Assembly: GCF_002156965.1 (NCBI RefSeq)
Contig: NZ_CP021324.1
Span: 880,681 to 944,680, forward strand
Length of the DNA stretch: 64,000 nucleotides
Source of the DNA: Candidatus Nitrosomarinus catalina
Lineage (GTDB): Archaea; Thermoproteota; Nitrososphaeria; Nitrososphaerales; Nitrosopumilaceae
Reading direction: 5' to 3'
A program made the translations under genes and the position numbers. This document shows, piece after piece, positions 17,698-26,450 of this stretch (position 1 is the stretch's first letter; the number at the start of each line of letters is the position of its first letter). Below the pieces are notes generated by a model, which did not search any database, had not been told where the DNA came from, and saw only the letters and a list, made by a program, of their open reading frames with translations.

Positions 17698-18131
17698 ATG
17701 AACCCATTATTAGGGAAATTGAAGAAAGGGATTTTCAAAAAGGTTTTCTAAACACATTGGATACATTAAGAGAAGCAAGCACTATTAGTAAAGAGAAGGC
17801 ATTAGAAATTTTGAACAATATAAAATCAAATCCTAACCACATCATCATTGTTGCCGAAATTGATGATAGAATTGTCGGGTCGACAACTCTTCTAATTGAG
17901 CCCAAATTTATTCACAAAGGAGGATTTGTAGGCCATATAGAAGATGTAGTAGTAAGTAAAGAGTTCCAAGGTCAAAAAATAGGTGAAAAAATTATCAAAT
18001 ATGTTTTAAAAGTTGCTGAAAAACATGAATGCTATAAAACAATTTTAGATTGTTCAGATGATGTTAAACAATTTTATGAAAAAATGGGTTTCAAATATCA
18101 TTCAAACGAATTTAGATTTGATCACAACTAA
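17694..18131 (+). CDS. GNA1-like GNAT acetyltransferase
   Basis: A 145-residue GNAT enzyme. The stretch GHIEDVVVSKEFQGQKIG followed by CYKTILDCSDDVKQFYEKMGF closely resembles eukaryotic glucosamine-6-phosphate N-acetyltransferase (GNA1), including the acetyl-CoA loop QGQKIG. GNA1 makes GlcNAc-6-P for UDP-GlcNAc. The 4-bp overlap with the upstream nucleotidyltransferase supports a joint role in amino-sugar activation for glycans or protein glycosylation. The substrate is inferred. Its end overlaps the convergent membrane protein gene by 4 bp. Confidence 0.8.
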   Translation: MNEPIIREIEERDFQKGFLNTLDTLREASTISKEKALEILNNIKSNPNHIIIVAEIDDRIVGSTTLLIEPKFIHKGGFVGHIEDVVVSKEFQGQKIGEKIIKYVLKVAEKHECYKTILDCSDDVKQFYEKMGFKYHSNEFRFDHN

Positions 18132-18571
18132 AAATATTCTTTTGTAGGACGTTTTTTTCGTTTTAAGATTAGTCTTGATCCAACAAACATCACAGGAGCA
18201 GATAATATTATGAACAAGATTGGCAGATATTGAACTGCATCTGTTACATAAATTTCAGGAACCGAGTCAACCCAAGAATAAACTACAAGATTACCTGCAA
18301 GTAAAATAATACCTCCAACTATAATCAAACTACCAATTTGCTTTGAACCATAATTCCTGGACATAATGTAAGCAACTGCAGCTAAAATTCCAGCTGGTGC
18401 AACACCAATGGAAACAAATTGAATTAGTTTTGGATCAGGAGCAAATCCTTGTGCAACAACAGCATCTTCAGGAACAGTTAACATAAAATAATAAACAGAA
18501 ATCATTTCACCAGCAAACATTGCAAAAAGAGCGACACTAATTACTGCAAGCCATTTTTCAACATTCCCCAT
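18128..18571 (-). CDS. Membrane protein, four predicted helices
   Basis: A 147-residue hydrophobic protein with membrane segments at about 8-30, 52-70, 80-100 and 115-135, ending in a basic cytoplasmic tail (KRKKRPTKEYF). No enzyme motif is visible. Family unknown. Confidence 0.65.
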   Translation of the reverse strand: MGNVEKWLAVISVALFAMFAGEMISVYYFMLTVPEDAVVAQGFAPDPKLIQFVSIGVAPAGILAAVAYIMSRNYGSKQIGSLIIVGGIILLAGNLVVYSWVDSVPEIYVTDAVQYLPILFIILSAPVMFVGSRLILKRKKRPTKEYF

Positions 18572-18612
18572 TAACAGAAGTAAATGGAGTTGATAAATAA
18601 ACCATTCAGAAA

Positions 18613-19626
18613 TTAAAGAATTCCAACAAGATTAGCTAGTTCTTTCCTACAAGCTATTCCAAGTTTTTCAGCAGCATCTTCAGGAGACACATCATTCAAA
18701 AATATCCCATAGCCACGTTCTAAACCAGACCAAGGTTTAGTTATTGGATAAATTTCAATGTGCCAATGAATCTGTCTAGTATTTTTCTTTTCAGGGGAAA
18801 GATGAAAAACCAGATTATATGGCACATTTTTGATAGTTTTTGTTAAACCGCCTAAAGTAGCCCTCAAAATCAGGGACAAATCATTAATTTCTTTTTGAGT
18901 GATTTTAGAGAAACTAGTTGTGTGTTTTTTAGGGGCAATCCAAAATTCATATGGATATGACGGAGCCCAAGGTGAAAAAGCAATGAATCCATCAGTTTGG
19001 AGTATTTGTCTTGGTCCACTCAACTCCTCATTAATCGTTTGACACATATGACAAACCCCTTTTTCATTCAAAATTTTATGAGAAGCTTCAGCTTCTGCAT
19101 CAATTACAGGAGGAATAGTGGAAAGAGTAAGAATATTCAAGTGAGGGTGTGGATTAGTACTTCCAGCCAACTCACCATTGTCACCATAAATTGAGACATA
19201 TGTGACACCTTTTTGAGTATAAAGCCATCGCAACCTATCTTGAACAACAACTAAAACATTTGACCATTGTTCTGGACTAATAGTTGAGAACGTATCTTTA
19301 GTGTTTGGAGAAGCTACAATAACATAATGATATCCATAATTTGGTTCACTGTAAAATGGTTTTTCACTGTAAGAGTTTTCTGTTTCAACAGTAACTACAG
19401 GATTTTTACTTTCAAAAACACGTATAGACCAACCTTCAACAAAATCATCTTCACTGTCTTGAAGACGTTGTAACATACCATCTTTTTCAACAAGTGATAA
19501 AACAGAAGGATTAGTAAGAGATTCGTTTCCAGGGGCAAAGGGATTTTTTTTACCGTCTACAGATTTTTTATTTTTTGAAACAATCATAAATCTTTCAGAA
19601 ACATAATCTTTTCGCATATCACCCAT
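18613..19626 (-). CDS. galT: GalT-like nucleotidylyltransferase (HIT superfamily)
   Basis: A 337-residue protein with the GalT active-site triad NPHPH near residue 165, a second histidine motif HWHIEIYP near 280, and a CXXC pair (CHMC) near 195 that may bind zinc. GalT exchanges UMP between UDP-glucose and galactose-1-phosphate; related archaeal enzymes can use other sugar phosphates or adenylyl transfer. It lies near the sugar nucleotidyltransferase but on the opposite strand. An upstream divergent gap of about 186 bp separates it from apgM. Confidence 0.82.
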   Translation of the reverse strand: MGDMRKDYVSERFMIVSKNKKSVDGKKNPFAPGNESLTNPSVLSLVEKDGMLQRLQDSEDDFVEGWSIRVFESKNPVVTVETENSYSEKPFYSEPNYGYHYVIVASPNTKDTFSTISPEQWSNVLVVVQDRLRWLYTQKGVTYVSIYGDNGELAGSTNPHPHLNILTLSTIPPVIDAEAEASHKILNEKGVCHMCQTINEELSGPRQILQTDGFIAFSPWAPSYPYEFWIAPKKHTTSFSKITQKEINDLSLILRATLGGLTKTIKNVPYNLVFHLSPEKKNTRQIHWHIEIYPITKPWSGLERGYGIFLNDVSPEDAAEKLGIACRKELANLVGIL

Positions 19627-19812
19627 AATGGTTACTGAAAGTAATTGTATGTTAAAATGTTTACTAAAAAATTAAAATAAAAATAATTCAAAAATTAAAA
19701 ACATATTTTTCATTTTACAATAATTGTTTATTGAAAAGATTTGAAATTTTTGATCGCAAAATCATTGCAAGATTTAAAACAGAGATCAAAGGGTTGGATA
19801 AACAGAGTTCAA

Positions 19813-21111
19813 ATGGACAATTCCAACATACACATGATCTATGTTCTTTTAGACGGGGTTGGAGATCTACCACATCCAGATTTAGATGGAAAAACACCTT
19901 TAGAAGCAGCAAATACACCCACTTTAGACAAAATTGCAAGTAATGGAACTATTGGTGAAGTAATTTCAGTGGGAAAAGGCATTGCTCCAGAATCAGATAT
20001 TGCTGTTTTCAATATGTTAGGATACAAATTTGATCATGCAGATTATGCCGGAAGAGGCGTCATTGAGGCAATAGGAGTTGGAATTGATTTTAAAGATGGG
20101 GATTTAGCATTAAGAGGAAATTATTCAACATTAGATGAAAATGAAATAATCACAGACAGAAGAGCGGGAAGACACATAGAAAAAGAGGATGCAGATGGCA
20201 TAGCAAAAGAATTAGAGGAAAAAATTCAATTCTCAATACCAGACACAAAAATTGTTGTTGCACCAACAATAGGACACAGAGTAACAGTTAGAATTAGAGC
20301 ACCATCTAAAAAATTATCATCAAGAATTACAAACACTGATCCAGCATATAGCAACATTGGTGGAATGGGAGTAGCAAAAGCAGTAGGGGACTTTTTGAAA
20401 GTCGAAAAATGTTTGCCACTAGAAGACATAGAAGATGCAAAAATCACATCTAACTTGGTAAATGAATTTTCAGAACAATCAATTAAAATTATGAAAGATA
20501 GCGGCATCAATAAAAAAAGAAAGGAACAAAACAAAAAAGAATTAAGTTGTATTCTGCTTCGCGATGCAGGTAACAAATATCCAGATGTTCCACCAATTAA
20601 TGAAAAACATGAAATGAAATTTTCATGCATAGTAGACATGCCAGTTGAATTAGGAATTTCAGAAGTTCTAAAAATGAAGGCATTTGAAGCAGGAGGTCTA
20701 ACAGATTATGAAGAAAAAGCAAAAGTTGCTGCAAAATCAATGGAAACACATAATGCAATCTATGTTCACCTCAAAGGACCTGATGAATTTGGTCACGACG
20801 GGGATGCAATTGGTAAAATGAAAAACATAGAAGAAATTGATCAAAGATTTTTCAAAACACTAGTAGAAAATATAGATTCAAGTAATGTCGCAATAATTAT
20901 TTCTGCAGATCATTCAACTCCATGTATTAACAAAGGACATAGTGATGATCCAGTACCAGTAGTTGTGTCAGCAGATTTTATTAAAAATGATGGTACAACA
21001 AGAATGACTGAAGAACAAGCAAAAAAGGGAAGTATCGGATTATTACAGGGTGCAGAGGTTGTTACAAAATCATTAGAACTAATTAGATCTCAAATAAAAC
21101 CAAATCATTAA
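19813..21111 (+). CDS. apgM: Cofactor-independent phosphoglycerate mutase, archaeal type
   Basis: About 432 residues from ATG 19813. The upstream TTG at 19741 would add 24 residues with no family match. The alkaline-phosphatase-like N-terminus YVLLDGVGDLPHPDLDGKTP carries the metal-binding Asp, and HLKGPDEFGHDG and ISADHSTPC carry the C-terminal metal ligands. It interconverts 3- and 2-phosphoglycerate. A TATA-like GATTTAAAAC (19771-19780) fits the ATG start. Its 3' end overlaps the convergent DUF309 gene by 29 bp. Confidence 0.9.
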   Translation: MDNSNIHMIYVLLDGVGDLPHPDLDGKTPLEAANTPTLDKIASNGTIGEVISVGKGIAPESDIAVFNMLGYKFDHADYAGRGVIEAIGVGIDFKDGDLALRGNYSTLDENEIITDRRAGRHIEKEDADGIAKELEEKIQFSIPDTKIVVAPTIGHRVTVRIRAPSKKLSSRITNTDPAYSNIGGMGVAKAVGDFLKVEKCLPLEDIEDAKITSNLVNEFSEQSIKIMKDSGINKKRKEQNKKELSCILLRDAGNKYPDVPPINEKHEMKFSCIVDMPVELGISEVLKMKAFEAGGLTDYEEKAKVAAKSMETHNAIYVHLKGPDEFGHDGDAIGKMKNIEEIDQRFFKTLVENIDSSNVAIIISADHSTPCINKGHSDDPVPVVVSADFIKNDGTTRMTEEQAKKGSIGLLQGAEVVTKSLELIRSQIKPNH

Positions 21112-21643
21112 TTTTCTGCATTTCAACAGATTTTGCCCTTATTCTTTCAACATCTATTGAATGATACATTGAAGGGGAAGTTCCTAATTTTTCCAAAGCT
21201 CTTGTCAGCATAGCAACTCCAATACTCAATTCATTTTCTTGGGCATGAGCATATGCAACGGCTACAAGAATTATTCCTTGAACTAATTCTTTTTCACGTC
21301 CAAAACATTGTTTCCAAACACCTTCAAATGCCTCATGACATTCCCAAAATCTTTCACTGTTAAAATAAAATATGCCATCTTTAATTCCTTGATCTATTTC
21401 AATTTCTTCTTCAACAACATGTCTAATATTATCTAAATTTCCAATTGGAGATAATTTATCAACTAATTCATCCACATCTTTTGTTTCGATAGCTACATCA
21501 AATTCAATAAACGTGGTAGCAACTCTACATAGTCTAATATGAGCATCAGTTCCAACAATCAGATCCCTTGCCCGATAAAGAATTTCACGAGAATTTATAG
21601 GAATAAATTTCTCATTTTTTAAATGAATCAAATATCGCTCCAT
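21083..21643 (-). CDS. DUF309 family protein
   Basis: A 186-residue protein. The C-terminal half holds the DUF309 signature: GIFYFNSERFWECHEAFEGVW followed by ELVQGIILVAVAYAH. The biochemical role of DUF309 is not known to me. The N-terminal 80 residues form a separate alpha/beta region. The gene converges on apgM with a 29-bp overlap. Confidence 0.8.
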   Translation of the reverse strand: MERYLIHLKNEKFIPINSREILYRARDLIVGTDAHIRLCRVATTFIEFDVAIETKDVDELVDKLSPIGNLDNIRHVVEEEIEIDQGIKDGIFYFNSERFWECHEAFEGVWKQCFGREKELVQGIILVAVAYAHAQENELSIGVAMLTRALEKLGTSPSMYHSIDVERIRAKSVEMQKINDLVLFEI

Positions 21644-21692
21644 ATCAGTGATTCATTCCATTTTCTTAAATTTCTTATGTAAGTTCAACTAG

Positions 21693-21701
21693 GTTTATAT
21701 G
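21693..21701 (+). promoter_or_regulatory. TATA box for rps24e-rps27ae
   Basis: GTTTATATG is centred about 29 bp upstream of the S24e ATG at 21726, in an 82-bp divergent gap. The spacing predicts a leaderless or very short-leader ribosomal protein mRNA. Confidence 0.5.
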
Positions 21702-21725
21702 AAATATCCAAAGGATTTTTGATAC

Positions 21726-22136
21726 ATGTCAACTATTGAGACGCTTTCAGATGTGAATAATACCTTCTTATCTAGAAGAGAATTAACTTGTGATTTTCCA
21801 GGGTCAAGTGGAAAATTGAAGAGTATGGAAGCAGTAGACATGGTTACAAAAGAATTCAAACTTGATGGTAAAGTAGTGATACCAATGAGATTAAAAACTC
21901 ATGTAGGAATGTCAAAAGTTACTGGAACATTCTATGTTTATGAAGATGAAGGTTTAGCAAAAAAGCATATCAATCCAACAATCTTTTCAAGATTAGAAAA
22001 AACTAAAGCAAAAATAGCTGAAGCTGAAAAAGCAGCTGAGGATGCAGCAGCAGAAGCACCAGCTGAGGATGCAGCAGCAGAAGCACCAGCTGAGGATGCA
22101 GCAGCAGAAGCACCAGCTGAGGAGAAAACAGAATAA
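21726..22136 (+). CDS. rps24e: 30S ribosomal protein S24e
   Basis: A 136-residue protein. Residues 1-100 match S24e: NTFLSRRELTCDF, then KTHVGMSKVTGTFYVYED. S24e is a small-subunit protein shared by archaea and eukaryotes. The last 35 residues are an acidic Ala/Pro/Glu/Asp tail built from three identical 9-residue repeats encoded by exact 27-bp copies, which is unusual for this family. It overlaps rps27ae by one base (TAATG). Confidence 0.93.
   Translation: MSTIETLSDVNNTFLSRRELTCDFPGSSGKLKSMEAVDMVTKEFKLDGKVVIPMRLKTHVGMSKVTGTFYVYEDEGLAKKHINPTIFSRLEKTKAKIAEAEKAAEDAAAEAPAEDAAAEAPAEDAAAEAPAEEKTE
22035..22115 (+). repeat. 27-bp tandem repeat x3 in rps24e
   Basis: Three perfect head-to-tail copies of a 27-bp unit starting GCTGAGGATGCAGCAG (22035-22061, 22062-22088, 22089-22115). 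They encode three identical AEDAAAEAP units in the S24e tail. Exact identity, including wobble positions, indicates recent duplication or replication slippage. Confidence 0.9.
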
Positions 22137-22321
22137 TGCCTGTAGAGAAAAAAGGCAATAAAGGTTCTAGTCCAAAAGTTTATGGATATTTCAAAATTGA
22201 TGGAGATAAAGCAACAAGAACTAAAAAAAATTGTTCAAGATGTGGAAAGGGAGTATACATGTCTGAACACAAAGACAGAAACACCTGTGGAAAATGTGGC
22301 TTAACAGAATTTAAACAATAG
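22136..22321 (+). CDS. rps27ae: 30S ribosomal protein S27ae
   Basis: A 61-residue protein with a zinc ribbon, C33, C36, C51 and C54 (NCSRCGKG and TCGKCG). In eukaryotes S27a is fused to ubiquitin; here it is free, as is usual in archaea. The ATG overlaps the S24e stop (TAATG), giving a two-gene ribosomal operon. Confidence 0.94.
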   Translation: MPVEKKGNKGSSPKVYGYFKIDGDKATRTKKNCSRCGKGVYMSEHKDRNTCGKCGLTEFKQ

Positions 22322-22345
22322 AAATAATTTTTAAAATAATTTACA

Positions 22346-23053
22346 TCAGTACAATCTTTTTTTACGAATTTTTGAACTTTTTTCTTCTAGCTCAGCAATT
22401 TTTACGATAAATTTAGGATCAAGTTTAATGTTTGATAAAGATTCAGCAGATAATTTCACATTATTAGTATCCAAGGATACATTAGATTTTGGCAAATTTT
22501 GGTCAGACCAAAATTTTATTACTTTGTCTTCAAGTTTGTAATCACGAAAACCCGAAGGAAATTTTTTAGTAATATGATTTAGCAAAGTCTTATCATTAAA
22601 AACAACTCGTGGTTCAAACAAACGAGTTTCATCACTATACACATTTTCAAACAAATTACCAGATAATTCATCAGAAATCAATTCCATTTTTGAGATTTTT
22701 CTAATTAATTCTAAAAAATGTAAAAACTCATGAGCCAAAATTGCATGTATCGTACCCTTTAACCCATAAGCAATCAAAGGGGCAGAAATTTGAATAACAA
22801 CCTGAAATTTTTCTTCAAACATTACAGGAATTGTTCGAGCAAATAAGATTCCATATTCATATGAATTTGAATCAGATGCAGAAAGTACTAGGGAGGGTTC
22901 TACATATGCCACAGGATATTGAATTCCAGATGCTTTTTCAATTCGATTAATTCCAGCAACAGTTATTGGAAAACGTTTCAAGGTCAAGTCATATACATTC
23001 TGAGGGATAAGACCCTTGGAATATGCATCTCTAAAACGTACTAATGGATCCAA
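22346..23053 (-). CDS. Putative HExxH metalloprotease-like protein
   Basis: A 235-residue protein of unknown family. LAHEFLHFLE at residues 107-115 gives the zincin motif with H108, E109 and H112, preceded by the hydrophobic LKGTIHAI typical of the active-site helix. A third ligand is not certain; glutamates in MELISDELSGN are candidates. There is no signal peptide or clear membrane helix, so it may act in the cytoplasm. The start is TTG at 23053. It lies beside a basic microprotein, Pus10 and SRP54 on the same strand. Confidence 0.7.
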   Translation of the reverse strand: MDPLVRFRDAYSKGLIPQNVYDLTLKRFPITVAGINRIEKASGIQYPVAYVEPSLVLSASDSNSYEYGILFARTIPVMFEEKFQVVIQISAPLIAYGLKGTIHAILAHEFLHFLELIRKISKMELISDELSGNLFENVYSDETRLFEPRVVFNDKTLLNHITKKFPSGFRDYKLEDKVIKFWSDQNLPKSNVSLDTNNVKLSAESLSNIKLDPKFIVKIAELEEKSSKIRKKRLY

Positions 23054-23094
23054 CGTTAATTATTAAAAATTTTAATGTAAAAATGTTGATTTTC

Positions 23095-23193
23095 TTATGA
23101 TCTAGGTTTTCCAGACTTTGCTTTTTTTACTCGACGAGTATTTGCTCTTTGATCAGCATGTCTTTGATGTTTACCTTTTTTTCTCATTGGCAT
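23095..23193 (-). CDS. Basic microprotein (32 residues)
   Basis: A short frame from ATG 23193 to TAA 23095-23097. It encodes MPMRKKGKHQRHADQRANTR and then a Lys/Arg tail, with nearly half its residues basic. An ATG at 23187 is an alternative start. It fits snugly between the HExxH gene and pus10 in the same direction. Its composition suggests RNA or ribosome binding, as for tiny ribosomal proteins, but I do not recognise it. Confidence 0.55.
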   Translation of the reverse strand: MPMRKKGKHQRHADQRANTRRVKKAKSGKPRS

Positions 23194-23218
23194 GATAAAT
23201 TACAATATTTACTGCTAG

Positions 23219-24373
23219 TTAATTGTTATCATTGACAACAATCTCTAAGAAATCAAATTCATCAGCAATACAATTAGTTCCAATAGTTTCAGAGACATTA
23301 GGAGTAATATCATTTCCAATCACAAATCGTTTAATTGGCAATCCACCTTCAACCCTTATTTTTACCAAAATTATTTGATCAGAAGTTTTTTTGTAATTTA
23401 TATCAAAAATTTTTTTTTCATAGGATTTTCCAGATTTTTCAGAAACAATTATTGGATAATTTTTAAGATTTTTTAATTTTTTCAAACATCTAGAATCAAA
23501 TTTAGAATCAGTTGAAATTTTTATTGTGACCAAAGAGGAAAATTTCAATGGGGTTTTAGGAGAATCATCAACTATCTTCAGATTAAAAATAGAAACATAA
23601 TCAGAAACATAATCAGAGAGTTTTGTTTTTCTTTTTGATGGATTTTGTAGTTTTACAATAAACGGTCTACCAGAGCCCAGCACCAAACTAGATTTATCCT
23701 CACCACCTATCCAAGTAAATTTCGTAGTTGTTCCACCAAATTTTTTAAAAATTAACTTTGAGATAACACCTTCAATACTATTAAATTCAGAAATTCCATG
23801 AAAGTTGCAAGTTCTACATCCTTTACCTGAACAATTCTCACAAGATTTCTGTTTTTGAGAATAGCCTCGTTTAGATTTAGTATATCGACCAGAAATAACA
23901 ATTGGTTTTGAACGTAAATTACAAGAATGTTCTTTAAGATTTACAGTAAAAATAATTTCAGGATCATCATAATTTACAATTTTTTTTGTCTTTTTTGAAA
24001 AAAGTTTTCCCAATTCTTTTGTAATATTGGATTTGATACCATCAATTCCCCTTAACTTAAATTCAGATTTTAAGGCATCGTCTCTATCAACAATGGAAGG
24101 TTTGATTATTGTCCCAATACTAAAAGTCCTAAACGTATAATCAAATGAGGAGTCAATCATCAATTTTAAAAAATGATCTAAATTGTCAAAGAGATTTTTA
24201 CAAATGTAACATGAGAGGTTTGAGTCATATCCATTTTTTAATTTTTTTCCAAGTAGTTTATTTGAAGATAAGTGAAGCTGTTTTGTAAATAATCTGCCTA
24301 AACAATAATCACATAAGTGGTATTTTTTAATAATTTTGCTGGAAGTGGAAAGAACAGTAGAATAATTAGACAT
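23219..24373 (-). CDS. pus10: tRNA pseudouridine synthase Pus10
   Basis: A 384-residue protein. An N-terminal zinc module (C21, C24, C55, C58) precedes a THUMP-like region and then the pseudouridine synthase domain. Archaeal Pus10 makes pseudouridine 54 and often 55 in tRNA. The usual catalytic motif GREDVDVR reads GGEDKSSLVLGSGRPF here: the Asp is kept but the preceding Arg is Gly and the VDVR part is changed. Another CXXC cluster (CENCSGKGCRTC) lies near 180. It is 22 bp downstream of srp54. Confidence 0.87.
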   Translation of the reverse strand: MSNYSTVLSTSSKIIKKYHLCDYCLGRLFTKQLHLSSNKLLGKKLKNGYDSNLSCYICKNLFDNLDHFLKLMIDSSFDYTFRTFSIGTIIKPSIVDRDDALKSEFKLRGIDGIKSNITKELGKLFSKKTKKIVNYDDPEIIFTVNLKEHSCNLRSKPIVISGRYTKSKRGYSQKQKSCENCSGKGCRTCNFHGISEFNSIEGVISKLIFKKFGGTTTKFTWIGGEDKSSLVLGSGRPFIVKLQNPSKRKTKLSDYVSDYVSIFNLKIVDDSPKTPLKFSSLVTIKISTDSKFDSRCLKKLKNLKNYPIIVSEKSGKSYEKKIFDINYKKTSDQIILVKIRVEGGLPIKRFVIGNDITPNVSETIGTNCIADEFDFLEIVVNDNN

Positions 24374-24395
24374 TTTTGATTTGAGATTAATTCAG

Positions 24396-25721
24396 TTATC
24401 CCAAACCCATTTTTCTAAGAGTACCTTGCATTTGACGACCTTTAGAAGCTTTCATCAAATTCTTAGAATTTTTATAATTTTTCATTAATTCTTTTACTTC
24501 ACCTTCAGGCCATCCAGAACCTCTAGCAATTCTTTTGATTCTTGATGAATTAAGTAAATCAGGATCTGCTTTTTCATCTTTATTCATACTTTGAATAATG
24601 TATCTCCATTTAGATACCCTATCTTCCATTTGATCAACTTGATCCTCTTTAACCATACCAGACATTCCAGGCATGCTATCAAGGAGACCTTTAAGAGAAC
24701 CAACTTTTGTAACCTCCTCCAATTGATAAAAGAAATCATCCATGTTCATTTTTCCACTAGATATACGCTTCATCCTAACATCATCACCCTCATTTTCCAA
24801 TCTTTTTGCCAAATCTAAGACAGCCTGAATATCACCCATTCCAAGTAATCGACCAACAAATCGAGTTGGAGAGAATTTTTCTAAATCATCTATTCTCTCA
24901 CCAGTACCAATGTACATAATTTGTGCACCAGTTGCGGCAGATGCTGCTAATGCACCACCACCTTTTGCAGAACTATCTAATTTTGAAATTATAACACCAC
25001 CAACAGGAATTGTTTTATGAAATGCTTCTGCCTGATTGAAACACTGTTGACCAATTGTACCATCAATTACAAGTAAAGCTAAATCAGGTTCTGCAACTTT
25101 GTTAATTCTACCCATTTCTTCAAGTAAATCTTGTTCTTCTTTGTGACGACCAGCAGTATCAATAATAATTACATCAAGGGGTTGACCTGCAAAATGCTTT
25201 AAACCATTTTGAACAATGTTTGGAGAATCTTTATTATTTTCTTCTCCATAAACTTCAACATTTGATTTTTCACACATCATTTTTAATTGAACCAATGCTC
25301 CGGGTCGGTATGTATCAGCACCAACAACACCAACTTTATGACCTTCTCCAGTCAAAAATTTAGCAAGTTTTGAGGCAACTGTGGTTTTTCCACTTCCCTG
25401 AATTCCCAACAAAATTATTTTATTTTGTTTCCCAGGTTTAAAATCAAAATTAGATTCATTACCCAATAATTTTGATAATTCATCATATAGAATTTTTACA
25501 ATATGATCTTTACGTGATAATCCAGGAGGAGGAGTTTCATTTAATGAGCGTTCTTCCAATCGTTTAGTAATTTCAAGTACTAATCGGACATTAACATCAG
25601 AAGTCAATAAAGCCCGTTGAACGTCCTTACAGAGATCTTTAATTAATTCTTCATCAATGCCTGAAGATTTAACAATTTTTTTAATTGCATCGCCTAAACT
25701 ACTTTTTAATCCATCAAGCAT
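24396..25721 (-). CDS. srp54: Signal recognition particle 54 kDa protein
   Basis: A 441-residue SRP GTPase with an N domain (1-90), G domain with GIQGSGKTT near 107, DTAGRH and SKLDSSAKGG, and a C-terminal methionine-rich M domain (DSMPGMSGM, ARGSGWPEGEV) that binds 7S RNA and signal peptides. Its partner SRP19 is encoded at 33246. It overlaps dph6 by 8 bp, so the two are cotranscribed. Confidence 0.96.
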   Translation of the reverse strand: MLDGLKSSLGDAIKKIVKSSGIDEELIKDLCKDVQRALLTSDVNVRLVLEITKRLEERSLNETPPPGLSRKDHIVKILYDELSKLLGNESNFDFKPGKQNKIILLGIQGSGKTTVASKLAKFLTGEGHKVGVVGADTYRPGALVQLKMMCEKSNVEVYGEENNKDSPNIVQNGLKHFAGQPLDVIIIDTAGRHKEEQDLLEEMGRINKVAEPDLALLVIDGTIGQQCFNQAEAFHKTIPVGGVIISKLDSSAKGGGALAASAATGAQIMYIGTGERIDDLEKFSPTRFVGRLLGMGDIQAVLDLAKRLENEGDDVRMKRISSGKMNMDDFFYQLEEVTKVGSLKGLLDSMPGMSGMVKEDQVDQMEDRVSKWRYIIQSMNKDEKADPDLLNSSRIKRIARGSGWPEGEVKELMKNYKNSKNLMKASKGRQMQGTLRKMGLG

Positions 25722-26403
25722 TGTAATTTAACTCCGCATCCACTATTTCAAACCTTCCTCTATAACCATCCCAATTTTTTGTGAATTTATTAATTTTAAT
25801 CGAACTAAAAAATAGTGGGCAGTCAATAACAAAAGTTTCAGCCTCACCACCCTCAAAATTCAAATTAAATCCAAATTTCTCAGATAATGTTTCCAAAGTA
25901 TTCACATCAGATTTTGAAATCAATTTGCCTAACCATTGATCGTCTAAACCATCTGACGATACGGTAGTCATCATAAAATGAAAATCTGATTCAAGTAAAT
26001 CATTCATGTATTTTTTAGGTTCACTTTCCCACAAAGGGGAAACAGGAATTAAATTTAATTTCTTACATAAAATTTCAAATTTTTCTTTTTGAAATTTACT
26101 TTTAATTCCACCATGAACTAATCCTTCAATTTTAAATTCATTAATTGCATTTTTCAATAATTTCTCTAAGACAATTAATTCATCATTTGTCTCATCAGAA
26201 GATGAATCAATGACTAGTTGAGGAATTTTCATTGATTCAGATTGCAATTTTGTCCATTTTAAATTTGGATGGTGTAAAAGATGACTTTCATCAGATTTTG
26301 GAAAAACACTCAACAGACAAGTAACTTCATGACCCTGATTTTTTACAAGATGAATTGCATAGGTACTATCCTTTCCACCTGAAAAAAGACAAGCTAATTT
26401 CAT
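25714..26403 (-). CDS. dph6: Diphthine-ammonia ligase family protein
   Basis: A 229-residue PP-loop ATPase. SGGKDST at residues 8-14 is the adenylation loop, and GGEAETFVIDCP matches the Dph6 family. Dph6 amidates diphthine on elongation factor 2. I use ATG 26403, not the TTG three bases before. It lies between the aIF5A gene and srp54 in a translation cluster, and a C/D box sRNA candidate sits 48 bp upstream on the same strand. Confidence 0.88.
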   Translation of the reverse strand: MKLACLFSGGKDSTYAIHLVKNQGHEVTCLLSVFPKSDESHLLHHPNLKWTKLQSESMKIPQLVIDSSSDETNDELIVLEKLLKNAINEFKIEGLVHGGIKSKFQKEKFEILCKKLNLIPVSPLWESEPKKYMNDLLESDFHFMMTTVSSDGLDDQWLGKLISKSDVNTLETLSEKFGFNLNFEGGEAETFVIDCPLFFSSIKINKFTKNWDGYRGRFEIVDAELNYNA

Positions 26404-26450
26404 CAATCAACAAAAATAATCACCTCAATAAAATTCTAAAATATTTTAAA

